Assembly (NCBI RefSeq): GCF_009674725.1
Contig: NZ_WKKH01000008.1
Span: 101,702 to 165,701, forward strand
DNA: 64,000 bases
Source: Pedobacter petrophilus
Lineage (GTDB): Bacteria; Bacteroidota; Bacteroidia; Sphingobacteriales; Sphingobacteriaceae
Reading direction: 5' to 3'
The notes beneath the pieces were generated by a model. It was not told the origin of the DNA, made no database searches, and saw only the letters and a list, made by a program, of their open reading frames with translations. Below, piece after piece: positions 56,695 through 64,000 of the stretch (its first letter is position 1; every line of letters starts with the position of its first letter). The position numbers and the translations under genes are program-made.

Positions 56695-57891
56695 TTGCAA
56701 AACTCTCAGAATAACATCCTGAATGACATTGAGGCAATCGGAAAAATCCCTGCTGTTGCACATATTCTCGAAATTGTTTGTAACATCACCGGCATGGGCT
56801 TTTCAGCTGTAGCCAGGGTTACAAGCGATAAGTGGATTGCCTGCGAGGTTAAAGACAGCATCAACTTTGGGCTGGTAACCGGGGGCGAGTTAAAATTAGA
56901 AACCACTATCTGTAACGAAATCAGGCAACACCAAAATCCGGTGATAATTGATGACGTAGCAACAGATTTGCATTTTTCGCACCACCAAACCCCAAAGATG
57001 TATGGCTTTAGAAGCTATATTTCTATGCCTATCATCTTGAAGAACGGTGATTTCTTTGGTACCTTATGTGCCATAGATCCTTCGCCTGCAAAAGTGAATA
57101 CACCATCTACCATCAGCACCTTTCGAATGTTCGCCGATTTAATTGCCTTTCACCTGGATGCAGTTGAGCAATTGGCAGCGTCAGAAGAAAAGCTTCAGCA
57201 GGAATTGGAAACCGCCGTATTAAGGGAACAATTTATTGCCATCCTGGGGCATGATTTACGTAATCCCCTCAATGCCATTTCCAGCAGTGCGCAACTTTTA
57301 GATCGACTAAATCATGAAGATCGAAGCCATCGTTTGGTCAATATCATCAGGGATTCGTCTTACAGAATAAATGGTTTGATCGAAAATATGCTCGATTTTG
57401 CCAGTGGCAGATTGGGAGGCGGGATCTCTATTTCATTAAATCAGGATGAAAACCTCGAGAAAATCCTTATTCAGGTAGTTGATGAAATGCAGGCGGTATG
57501 GCCTGACAGAAATATTAAATTAAATTTTGACTTTCAATCACCGGTTATTGCGGATGGTAAACGTGTAGCACAGTTGTTTTCTAACCTATTGGGAAATGCA
57601 TTGAACTATAGTCCGCCGGAATCTACGATAGAAGTAACCGCATTTAGCAACGCCAAAGAATTTAACCTTTTTGTTGCAAATGAAGGGAAGAAAATTCCGG
57701 ATGCAGCAATGGAACGCTTATTTCAGCCGTTCTCCAGGGGAGAAGTAGAACCGAATCAAAAAGGTTTAGGGTTAGGCTTGTATATCGCCTCAGAAATTGC
57801 TAACGCACACGGTGGTGAACTTTCTGTAAGTTCTACCGACGATAAAACTTGTTTTACATTAATTATACCAACAAATGATAGTAGTAAATGA
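56695..57891 (+). CDS. GAF-domain sensor histidine kinase
   Basis: A 398-aa soluble kinase. Residues ~15-155 are a GAF domain (GMGFSAVARVTSDKWIACEV, FRSYISMPIILKNGDFFGTLCAID). The phospho-acceptor His is in FIAILGHDLRNPLNAIS. The ATPase domain has FSNLLGNALNYSPP and GLGLGLYIASEIA. The start is TTG at 56695 (TTG CAA AAC), the only start that keeps the whole GAF domain. No response regulator is adjacent; the next gene overlaps its 3' end by 17 bp. Confidence 0.9.
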   Translation: MQNSQNNILNDIEAIGKIPAVAHILEIVCNITGMGFSAVARVTSDKWIACEVKDSINFGLVTGGELKLETTICNEIRQHQNPVIIDDVATDLHFSHHQTPKMYGFRSYISMPIILKNGDFFGTLCAIDPSPAKVNTPSTISTFRMFADLIAFHLDAVEQLAASEEKLQQELETAVLREQFIAILGHDLRNPLNAISSSAQLLDRLNHEDRSHRLVNIIRDSSYRINGLIENMLDFASGRLGGGISISLNQDENLEKILIQVVDEMQAVWPDRNIKLNFDFQSPVIADGKRVAQLFSNLLGNALNYSPPESTIEVTAFSNAKEFNLFVANEGKKIPDAAMERLFQPFSRGEVEPNQKGLGLGLYIASEIANAHGGELSVSSTDDKTCFTLIIPTNDSSK

Positions 57892-58072
57892 TAATCTGCC
57901 CACTTCAATGCTTTTAGAAATAAAAGTTGGCGATACCATAGGGAATGACGAGGGAATATCTGGAGTTGTAGTTAATATTGCCATTCAGGAAACCGATGAT
58001 TTTTTAATGCTGATTTTCGGTCTTCAGGAAGGTGGACAAATCATGACGAAGAAGTTACGTCAGGTTTGTTAG
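57875..58072 (+). CDS. Small hypothetical protein overlapping the GAF kinase
   Basis: A 65-aa soluble, beta-rich protein (MLLEIKVGDTIGNDEGISGVVVNIAIQ, DFLMLIFGLQEGGQIM). ATG 57875 overlaps the kinase by 17 bp; ATG 57908 is a possible shorter start with no overlap. The overlap and the 12-bp gap to the lysoplasmalogenase gene suggest a three-gene operon. Family not recognised. Confidence 0.6.
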   Translation: MIVVNDNLPTSMLLEIKVGDTIGNDEGISGVVVNIAIQETDDFLMLIFGLQEGGQIMTKKLRQVC

Positions 58073-58084
58073 ATCAGAATTTAA

Positions 58085-58777
58085 ATGAAAACTAGACTTT
58101 TTACCTTCATCTTTGCCATAATCGGGATTATCCATTTATATGCAGAGGCTGTTGAAAGTGTTGCACTCCGTCATTTTTCAAAACCGCTTATTGTAATTAC
58201 GTTATTTGCATGGCTTTACAGTGCAACAAATCTTAAAGGCCGTTTTCATAAACGCATTTTCATTGGTTTGATCTTTAGCTTAACAGGCGATGTAATACTG
58301 ATGTATTCTGCTAGTAGATCAGGCTTTTTCAGCTTGGGTTTAGTGGCATTTTTACTCTCCCATATTTTATACATCAGGGCATTTACCCTAGACCACAAGT
58401 CTAATCTGAATGCAAAGAATCCTTTTTTTTTATGGGGAACTGGTGCCCTGATTATTTTTTGTATTGGATTGTTTTTCTATCTGCAGCCAGTTCTTGGTGC
58501 AATGCAGTTTGCTGTTTTAATCTATGCTATCGTGATCACATTTATGGCGATTATGGCGCTGAACCGGTATGGTAAAGTTAATGTATCCAGTTTTCAACTG
58601 ATTTTAGCAGGTGCTTTGTTTTTTCTTTTATCTGATAGTGTGCTGGCAATAAATAAATTTAGCCGACCAATCCCCCAGGCCGGCATACTCATAATGGTAA
58701 CTTATATGATTGCACAATACTTGATTGTTTATGGAACAGTAGTGAGGGAACTGGTAGTAAAGCAAACGGAGGTATAG
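58085..58777 (+). CDS. Lysoplasmalogenase (YhhN/TMEM86 family)
   Basis: A 230-aa inner-membrane protein with about eight spans, of the YhhN/TMEM86 family. The conserved GDVILMYSAS and GALFFLLSDSVLAINKFSRP segments carry the family's acidic residues. TMEM86B hydrolyses the vinyl-ether bond of lysoplasmalogen; bacterial members are less studied. Last gene of the putative operon with the GAF kinase. Confidence 0.85.
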   Translation: MKTRLFTFIFAIIGIIHLYAEAVESVALRHFSKPLIVITLFAWLYSATNLKGRFHKRIFIGLIFSLTGDVILMYSASRSGFFSLGLVAFLLSHILYIRAFTLDHKSNLNAKNPFFLWGTGALIIFCIGLFFYLQPVLGAMQFAVLIYAIVITFMAIMALNRYGKVNVSSFQLILAGALFFLLSDSVLAINKFSRPIPQAGILIMVTYMIAQYLIVYGTVVRELVVKQTEV

Positions 58778-59840
58778 GTTACTTTTTGACCGCAAAGGAA
58801 ATGAGTTTGCTTGTTTTAGTATATTAACCACAGAGAACACTGAGAAAGGGCACAGAGCGCATTGAGCTAAAGGGTCAGTCTGTTATGCTGAGTAAGTTTC
58901 AACAATGATTCCTAACCGCAAAGCACGCCAAGTGAAGGCGCAAAGAAAGGGAAGTAAGTTAGTCGCTTATGCGAGAATATAAACTACAGAAAACGTAAAG
59001 CTATGTTTTTTTTATTTCACTCTGTGCAAAACGCTGTGACCTGTGTGGTAAATTTTATTTTAAGGCCTAACCGCGAAGGCGCAAAGAAAGGGAAGTAAGT
59101 TAGTCGCTTATGCGAGAATATAAACTACAGAAAACGTAAAGCTATGTTTTTTTTATTTCACTCTGTGCAAAACGCTGTGACCTGTGTGGTACATTTTAAT
59201 TTAAGGCCTAACCGCGAAGGCGCAAAGAAAGGGAAGTGAGATAGTTGCTTATGCGAAAGTATAAACCACAGAAAACATAAAGCTATGTTTTTTTATTTCA
59301 TTCTGTGCAAAACGCTGTGACCTGTGTGGTACATTTTAATTTAAGGCCTAACCGCGAAGGCGCAAAGAAAGGGAAGTGAGATAGTTGCTTATGCGAAAGT
59401 ATAAACCACAGAAAACATAAAGCTATGTTTTTTTATTTCATTCTGTGCAAAACGCTGTGACCTGTGTGGTACATTTTAATTTAAGGCCTAACCGCGAAGG
59501 CGCAAAGAAAGGGAAGTGAGTTAGTCGCTTATGCAAAAATATAAACCACAGAAAACACGAAGAAGAAGCACAAAGATCACAAAGCTGTGTTTTCTAATTT
59601 TAGCTCTGTGTAGAACGCTGTGAACCTCTGTGGTAAATTTTGGTTTATTTAGTTTAATACCTACAGCACCAGAGTATTGTACTGGTAAACGTCTAATTGC
59701 CAGGATCAAATTTAAATTTCAAACACAGTTACTCACGCCTGGCTCATCTTCCTGCTTTTAACGGTGCTATAACGTTTTCCATGGAAACTTTCTTTGCGTA
59801 CTTTGCGAAAATCTTTGCCCTCTTCGCGGTTAAATAAAGA
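58778..59840. other. 1.06-kb gene-free region filled by repeats
   Basis: No gene is seen between the lysoplasmalogenase and pbpC. The region is a tandem repeat block (58934-~59645). It is flanked by related sequences: ACCGCAAAGG at 58786 on the plus strand, and at 59788-59832 the reverse complement of a CCGCGAAGAGGGCAAAG-type repeat. The edges therefore face each other as an imperfect inverted repeat. Confidence 0.75.
58934..59645. repeat. Tandem repeat block, ~140-bp unit, five copies
   Basis: Units begin with GAAGGCGCAAAGAAAGGGAAG at 58934, 59075, 59216, 59356 and 59496 (periods 141, 141, 140, 140). Units 1 and 2 differ at two positions only; units 3 and 4 appear identical; unit 5 is diverged. 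Each unit contains ACCACAG/ACTACAG near its middle and CTGTGTGGT near its end, which can pair. No spacers exist between units and no ORF runs through, so this is not a CRISPR array or a gene. Confidence 0.9.
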
Positions 59841-62228
59841 TCAATTCCTACGCTTATTTTCTTTATCTAAAACAGTAAAAACCTGCACCAGTCTTTCCCC
59901 ATTTTCATCTACAAGCGTCAAAGTGTGCCTGCCTGGCGGCGGACTAACTGCTATCTGATGATAGTTATTGGTTGTGGCGAAATATTCATTATCAATATGC
60001 CAATATATTTTTGAACTCTGATTTCGATGTGCGGCATTCAGGATTATTTTTCCCCTTGTTCCATCCAGTTCCAATGGGATATATACAGTTGCATTGTTTT
60101 TCGGATAGATCAATTCCATCACACTATTTCCGCCAGCATTTTCGCAACCAGTCATAAATGGCGGTAATACCTTATAATCGCTGTTTTTGATCTTGTAATA
60201 ATACTCCATCGCCGGCGGCAATATAAACCAGTTTTTATGTTGCATACTCGTAACAGTCTCGCATTGATCAGTTACCCGATAACTCCCCGTTCTATCTAAA
60301 TGAATAAGTTTATGAAAAGGACAGATAGCGGTTTTTTCTCCGGCAGTAGGTACCCATTCATCTATCACATCAGAACAATACTCTCCGGCTTTGTAACCAC
60401 TTTGCTTACAAACTTTAAGCTTTCTTAATTTAGTTTTTGGCGTTTCAAACCACTTTCCGTTCGGGAGTAATCTAAAAATATCAAATAGGACAGGAGCTGC
60501 CGCCTCGATTCCGACTAAACCCGGCCGGCCTTCACCATCTGCATTGCCAACCCATACACAAACAACATAATTTGGTGTTAAACCTACGGCCCATGCATCG
60601 CGGAAACCAAAACTTGTTCCGGTTTTCCAGGCTACTCTTTGAGAGGATGAAAATTGCTCCCATAAACCTTCGTCGCCGGGACGCATTACCTCTTCCATGG
60701 CGTTAAAAGTCGCCCAAATCGCACCATGATCCAGAAATGAGTTGCGCTGATAATCTTTTTCATTTTTAGGTTCTGTACGATAATAAGTAGCTTGTTTATA
60801 GTCATTAGGATCATATAATCCTTTGTAAGCGTTGAAGTGGTTCAAGGTTTTCACCATTCCCATATAGGTATTTGCCAAATCCCACATGGTAACCTCACTA
60901 CCACCAAGAATTAATGATAATCCGTAATGATCTGCAGGCTGGTTTAACGTTCCAATACCTAGTTTTTTAAGCTTATCGTAGAACCTTTCATACTTATATT
61001 GCTGCAACATTTTTACTGCTGGTATATTTAAAGAGCGGCTTAAAGCTTTATCGGCAGAAATTGCGCCATCATAACCCAGGTCATAATTTTGCGGCGAATA
61101 CCCGGCTATTTGTGTAGGTACATCCGGAATTAAAGTATGCGGAAGGATGAACCCATCGTTGAGCATACTGGCGTAAAGCAGTGGCTTTAGGGTACTCCCC
61201 GGACTTCGGGGTGCCTTAATCATATCTACATGACTCAGTAATCCAACGTTTTCGGGTTGATAGATATTCCCAACGTAACTCACTACTTTGCCAGTCTTTG
61301 CATCCAAGATCAGTGCAGAAATATTATTAATATCATTAGCCCGATATCGGTTATTGTAACGTTTTAAGATCGAGTTTACCTTCAGTTGAACATCTTCATT
61401 CAAAGTTGATGTTATTCGGGTTGAATTAATATCCAGACTAAGTCTTTCTGCTTTAAATCGATTCAACAGGTGAGGTGCGTTTTGGGGCAAGGGGAGTGGT
61501 TTCCCGGGAATCGGTTCGAGTTTAGCTAGATTGGCTGTGTTTTGATCAATATATTTCAACCTGACTAATTTGTCGAGCAAATCATTTCTTTTTTTTATTA
61601 GCCTTGTGGCATTTTTTCCAGGATGAACCAGTGAAGGGCTATTTGGTAAAACCGCTAATGTTGCCATTTCGCCCCAGGAAAGCATTTTCGCATTCCGACC
61701 GTAATATCGCCAGCTCGCTGCTTCCAAGCCTACAACATTACTCCCAAATGGTGCATTTGCAGCATATAAACCCATAATGTCGTCTTTGGCATATCTAAAT
61801 TCTAATCTGAAAGCAAGTAAGATTTCATACAATTTTTGCCAGATGGTCCGATCCTGTTTCCTTGATAAACGAATTACCTGCATGGTTAATGTACTTCCAC
61901 CGCTTACTACGCCTTTAGCTTTGATATTCTGTCGCATTGCACGGCTCATGGCTAAAAAATCTACACCAAAATGGTTGTAAAATCGCTTATCCTCGAAAGC
62001 AATGATGCAGTCTTTAAATTTTACAGGAACAGAATCTGCCACCGGGAAACGCCATTGTCCGTCGGAGGCAATCGCTGCGCTAAGTAAATTACCATTACTA
62101 GCCTCAATTACAAATGATGTTGGTGACTTAAAAAGTTTGGTTGGGAGTAGAAATAGAAAAACCAAAAGCAACGCAAAACAGATGAGATCAGAAATCAGGA
62201 ATGCCTTTGGTATTTTATGCATTATCAT
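59841..62228 (-). CDS. pbpC: Penicillin-binding protein 1C
   Basis: A 795-aa bifunctional class A PBP anchored by one N-terminal span (FLISDLICFALLLVFLFLLP). The GT51 glycosyltransferase has the catalytic Glu in FEDKRFYNHFGVD and GGSTLTMQVIRL. The transpeptidase has SxxK (PGSTLKPLL), SxN (SRSLNIP) and KTG (WKTGTSFGFRDAW). A BiPBP_C domain ends the protein. PBP1C acts in peptidoglycan synthesis. Usual partner alpha-2-macroglobulin gene is not seen downstream. The start region overlaps a small winged-helix ORF; ATG 62228 or 62222 may be used. Confidence 0.95.
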   Translation of the reverse strand: MIMHKIPKAFLISDLICFALLLVFLFLLPTKLFKSPTSFVIEASNGNLLSAAIASDGQWRFPVADSVPVKFKDCIIAFEDKRFYNHFGVDFLAMSRAMRQNIKAKGVVSGGSTLTMQVIRLSRKQDRTIWQKLYEILLAFRLEFRYAKDDIMGLYAANAPFGSNVVGLEAASWRYYGRNAKMLSWGEMATLAVLPNSPSLVHPGKNATRLIKKRNDLLDKLVRLKYIDQNTANLAKLEPIPGKPLPLPQNAPHLLNRFKAERLSLDINSTRITSTLNEDVQLKVNSILKRYNNRYRANDINNISALILDAKTGKVVSYVGNIYQPENVGLLSHVDMIKAPRSPGSTLKPLLYASMLNDGFILPHTLIPDVPTQIAGYSPQNYDLGYDGAISADKALSRSLNIPAVKMLQQYKYERFYDKLKKLGIGTLNQPADHYGLSLILGGSEVTMWDLANTYMGMVKTLNHFNAYKGLYDPNDYKQATYYRTEPKNEKDYQRNSFLDHGAIWATFNAMEEVMRPGDEGLWEQFSSSQRVAWKTGTSFGFRDAWAVGLTPNYVVCVWVGNADGEGRPGLVGIEAAAPVLFDIFRLLPNGKWFETPKTKLRKLKVCKQSGYKAGEYCSDVIDEWVPTAGEKTAICPFHKLIHLDRTGSYRVTDQCETVTSMQHKNWFILPPAMEYYYKIKNSDYKVLPPFMTGCENAGGNSVMELIYPKNNATVYIPLELDGTRGKIILNAAHRNQSSKIYWHIDNEYFATTNNYHQIAVSPPPGRHTLTLVDENGERLVQVFTVLDKENKRRN

Positions 62229-62430
62229 TTTTTTCTAAAATATTAAGCAATTTATAGTTGAGATACAACTTCTCCTTACCAACTCTCGTTGATTTTAGAA
62301 AACCATATTCTTCTAATAAAATCAGATAATTACCTACGGTTTTAGGTGTTCCTAATTTTGCATTAATCAAGGATTGTCGTTTAGTATAAGGGAGCTTGAA
62401 TAGTTCAGACACTTTCGGTGAAAATTTCAT
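62215..62430 (-). pseudogene. Fic-family C-terminal winged-helix remnant (71 aa)
   Basis: The 71-aa frame LFKLPYTKRQSLINAKLG...TPKTVGNYLILLEEYGFLKS...VGKEKLYLNYKLLNIL matches the C-terminal winged-helix domain of Fic AMPylase-type proteins over its full length. The Fic core with the HxFx(D/E)GNGR motif is absent: an in-frame stop lies two codons before the ATG. It is either a remnant or a stand-alone small DNA-binding protein. Its last 14 bp overlap the pbpC start, and two direct repeats lie upstream, so it might regulate itself and pbpC. Confidence 0.55.
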
Positions 62431-62455
62431 TAATTAGTTAATGCGTGTAATTATA

Positions 62456-62498
62456 GCGAAAATTTACCCTCGTTTTAATCTCAAGTGTAAATTTTACC
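62456..62498. promoter_or_regulatory. Direct-repeat operator candidate upstream of the winged-helix gene
   Basis: Two similar ~22-bp sequences 29 bp apart: GCGAAAATTTACCC (62456-62469) and GTGTAAATTTTACC (62485-62498). Both continue with a T/G-rich CGTTTTAAT or TGTTTTGAT tail. The second contains GTAAA-T-TTTAC, nearly palindromic. They lie 26-70 bp before the ATG of the winged-helix ORF. Confidence 0.4.
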
Positions 62499-62679
62499 TT
62501 TGTTTTGATTTAGTGACAGCTTTTACAAATTCGAGTTAAATTCCTTATTAAAACAGCAATTCTCAATCTTGGAGAAATTTATTATTTTAAATGAACACTA
62601 CATTTCAGATCTTAAGTCTTTTAAAAAGAGATAGTCAGTTTGATTATTTTCATAAAAACTTGCTGATGAATATAGATAA

Positions 62680-63147
62680 TCAACGGGTTCTGTCGCTAGC
62701 TTCCAGCGCTCGCTTATCGGGATTATCATGTAAATAATCCAGCTTTTGACACATCACCTCTGGTGAATACAAATGAATCGCGACAGGGTCTCTTTGCCAG
62801 AATTCATAAGATTTGTTCACAGCGTTTACATAAAATTTGGATAATGCTTCAGCGTTCAATAATTTTTTAAATTCATGGGCTGTATATTTCAAGAATGAAC
62901 CTTGAGGCATTTCTTTGCCATTAAGTTCGTTGATTCTCCAGATCAGGTGAATATGATTAGGCATTATCACAAAAGCGAAAACATCGATTTTCTTTCCTTT
63001 TGTCAGGTAAACTAATGAATTAATTACGACTTCCTTAAACTTGTCTTCAAGCAATAATTTTTGCCACTTATTGATTGTTGCTGTCCAAAAATATATTTGT
63101 CCTATCTCGATATAACTTTGGCGCTTTTGCTGAAATAAATCATCCAT
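62680..63147 (-). CDS. REP-associated tyrosine transposase (Y1/HUH), C-terminally shortened
   Basis: A 155-aa protein of the IS200-like/RAYT superfamily of HUH single-strand DNA transposases. The HUH motif is H-I-H in FVIMPNHIHLIW (residues 65-67). Also visible are GSFLKYTAHEFKKLL, YEFWQRDPVAIHLYS and QKLDYLHDNP, the last being the usual catalytic Tyr region. Relatives continue about 25 residues further with a DYxYSSA-type tail; here the sequence changes after DNPDKR to an unrelated stretch, so the gene is truncated. Its 5' end and upstream hairpin are repeated at least four more times. Confidence 0.82.
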   Translation of the reverse strand: MDDLFQQKRQSYIEIGQIYFWTATINKWQKLLLEDKFKEVVINSLVYLTKGKKIDVFAFVIMPNHIHLIWRINELNGKEMPQGSFLKYTAHEFKKLLNAEALSKFYVNAVNKSYEFWQRDPVAIHLYSPEVMCQKLDYLHDNPDKRALEASDRTR

Positions 63148-63184
63148 AACATAACAGGTTACTATTTAGTTCCCACTTATATTT

Positions 63185-63206
63185 CGGTTCGTGAAGACAC
63201 GAACCG
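63185..63206. repeat. REP-like hairpin, unit 1
   Basis: Perfect 9-bp arms CGGTTCGTG and CACGAACCG around an AAGA loop, 38 bp upstream of the transposase ATG. On the minus strand a GTAG lies 13 nt 5' of the hairpin. Confidence 0.88.
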
Positions 63207-63396
63207 AGGCAAAGTAAATCTACCAATTTCACAAAATGTATCGTAATTATTTAAATTCGTTGTAAAACAATTTTTGCCATTTACTGATTGTTACTGCCCA
63301 AAAATATATTTGTCCTATCTCGATATAACTTTGACGCTTTTGCTGAAATAAATCATCCATACATAACAGGTTACTATTTAGTTCCCAGGTATATTT

Positions 63397-63418
63397 CGGT
63401 TCGTGAAGACCCGAACCG
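63397..63418. repeat. REP-like hairpin, unit 2
   Basis: Same hairpin with one change in the right arm (CCCGAACCG), leaving one mismatch next to the loop. Confidence 0.85.
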
Positions 63419-63608
63419 AGGCAAGATAAATCTACCAATTTCACAAAATGTATTGCAACTCTTTAAATTCGTTATAAAACAATTTTTGCCATTTATTGAT
63501 TGTTGCTGTCCAAAAATATATTTGTCCTATCTCGATATAACTTTGACGCTTTTGCTGAAATAAATCATCCATACATAATAGGTTACTATTTAGTTCCCAC
63601 TTATATTT

Positions 63609-63630
63609 CGGTTCGTGAAGACACGAACTG
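63609..63630. repeat. REP-like hairpin, unit 3
   Basis: Same hairpin with right arm CACGAACTG. On the minus strand the change leaves one mismatched pair near the stem base; in the plus-strand folding it becomes G-T. Confidence 0.85.
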
Positions 63631-63820
63631 AGGCAAGATAAATCTACCAATTTCACAAAATGTATCGCAATTTTTTAAATTCGTTGTAAAACAGTTTTTG
63701 GCACTTACTGATTGTTGCTGTCCAAAAATATATTTGTCCTATCTTGATATAACTTTGACGCTTTTGCTGAAATAAATCATCCATACATAACAGGTTACTA
63801 TTTAGTTCTCACTTATATTT

Positions 63821-63842
63821 CGGTTCGTGAAGACACGAACCG
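63821..63842. repeat. REP-like hairpin, unit 4
   Basis: Perfect copy, identical to unit 1 in arms and loop, 212 bp from unit 3. Confidence 0.88.
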
Positions 63843-64000
63843 AGGCAAGATAAATCTACCAATTTCACGAAATGTATTATACTTCTTTAAATTCGTTGTA
63901 AAACAGTTTTTGCCATTTACTGATTGTTGCTGTCCAAAAATATATTTGTCCTATCTCGATATAACTTTGGCGCTTTTGCTGAAATAAATCATCCATAACA

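Larger units (their letters stand above)
63053..64000. repeat. 212-bp tandem array of transposase 5' ends and hairpins
   Basis: Each unit contains, reading the minus strand, a GTAG, a 22-nt hairpin, a 38-nt spacer and about 95 bp of the transposase 5' end (MDDLFQQKRQ to INKWQKL). Transposase start codons lie at 63147, 63360, 63572, 63784 and 63996 (spacing 213, 212, 212, 212). Only the leftmost continues into a gene; the others run into the next unit after ~35-40 codons. Units differ by a few substitutions. The array continues past the right edge. Confidence 0.92.

Noticed and set aside
56531..56761. 76-codon minus-strand frame
   Set aside because: It overlaps the GAF kinase start on the opposite strand and has no recognisable features.
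58934..59645. Possible CRISPR array
   Set aside because: The units are ~140 bp and contiguous, with no short repeats separated by unique spacers, and no cas genes are present.
59521..59709. 62-codon minus-strand frame
   Set aside because: It is created by the last tandem-repeat unit and its flank; the composition is repeat-driven.
62591..62737. 48-codon plus-strand frame starting MNTTFQIL
   Set aside because: Its second half is the antisense of the transposase C-terminus, and no family or ribosome signal supports it. It could be a truncated gene start, but this cannot be shown.
63288..63563. 91-codon plus-strand frame
   Set aside because: It is antisense to the array units and exists only because of the repeat.
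63247..63656. Two 65-71-codon minus-strand frames starting MKLVDLSC
   Set aside because: They are readings through the 212-bp units, including the hairpin, and end after the transposase 5' fragment. They are array units, not separate genes.
63147..64000. Possible CRISPR or integron array at the right end
   Set aside because: The 212-bp units are nearly identical over their whole length and carry a transposase 5' end, so there are no spacers or gene cassettes.
1..64000. tRNA or rRNA genes
   Set aside because: The intergenic regions were read for TTCGA-type T-arm patterns and CCA-flanked cloverleaf arms, and none was convincing.

Overview
The window looks like chromosomal DNA of a Bacteroidota member, most likely Sphingobacteriaceae (Pedobacter-like). 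Supporting signs are an estimated ~40% G+C, weak Shine-Dalgarno sequences, many TAnnTTTG-type -7 promoter elements, a GNAT-nitrilase fusion, a GLPGLI-like secreted protein, GH92/GH76/GH125 mannan enzymes and short secreted proteins typical of the group. The genus is inferred from resemblance, not from a search. No rRNA, tRNA, CRISPR array or prophage was seen.

Layout. 1-13 kb is housekeeping: the 3' end of an M1 metallopeptidase, queG, a GNAT-nitrilase fusion, ruvB, a 3-hydroxyacyl-CoA dehydrogenase, pdxH, a YqgE/AlgH protein, then a same-strand run purK-purE-AraC regulator-nitrilase, and a divergent HI0933-type flavoprotein. 13-25 kb holds a B12-binding radical SAM protein with an unusual cysteine spacing, a TolB-propeller/amidohydrolase fusion, a DUF1016 (YhcG) nuclease, RecQ, an MFS permease, a LutA-like protein and a secreted protein. 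25.9-29.1 kb is the translation operon thrS-infC-rpmI-rplT. 29.2-31.3 kb is an overlapping CBS/DUF294 nucleotidyltransferase and DEDDh exonuclease pair. 31.5-36.3 kb is a glycerol locus, glpDKF divergent from a DeoR/GlpR regulator.

36-50 kb mixes signalling and stress-type genes: a lone receiver, a decayed receiver pseudogene, a PAS histidine kinase with a LuxR-type response regulator, an ECF sigma factor, ChaA, DinB, an AI-2E transporter, an SDR, GH15 and mnmA. It also carries several very small membrane-protein genes. 51-56.4 kb is a compact alpha-mannan degradation cluster (GH92, GH76, GH125) without SusC/D in view. 56.7-58.8 kb has a GAF histidine kinase and a lysoplasmalogenase.

The last 5 kb is repeat-rich. 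A ~140-bp tandem repeat fills the gap before pbpC. A 71-aa Fic-type winged-helix remnant overlaps the pbpC start. The window ends in a 212-bp tandem array in which every unit carries a hairpin plus the first ~95 bp of an adjacent, C-terminally shortened REP-associated (HUH/Y1) tyrosine transposase gene. That array is the most unusual structure seen, and it runs off the right edge.
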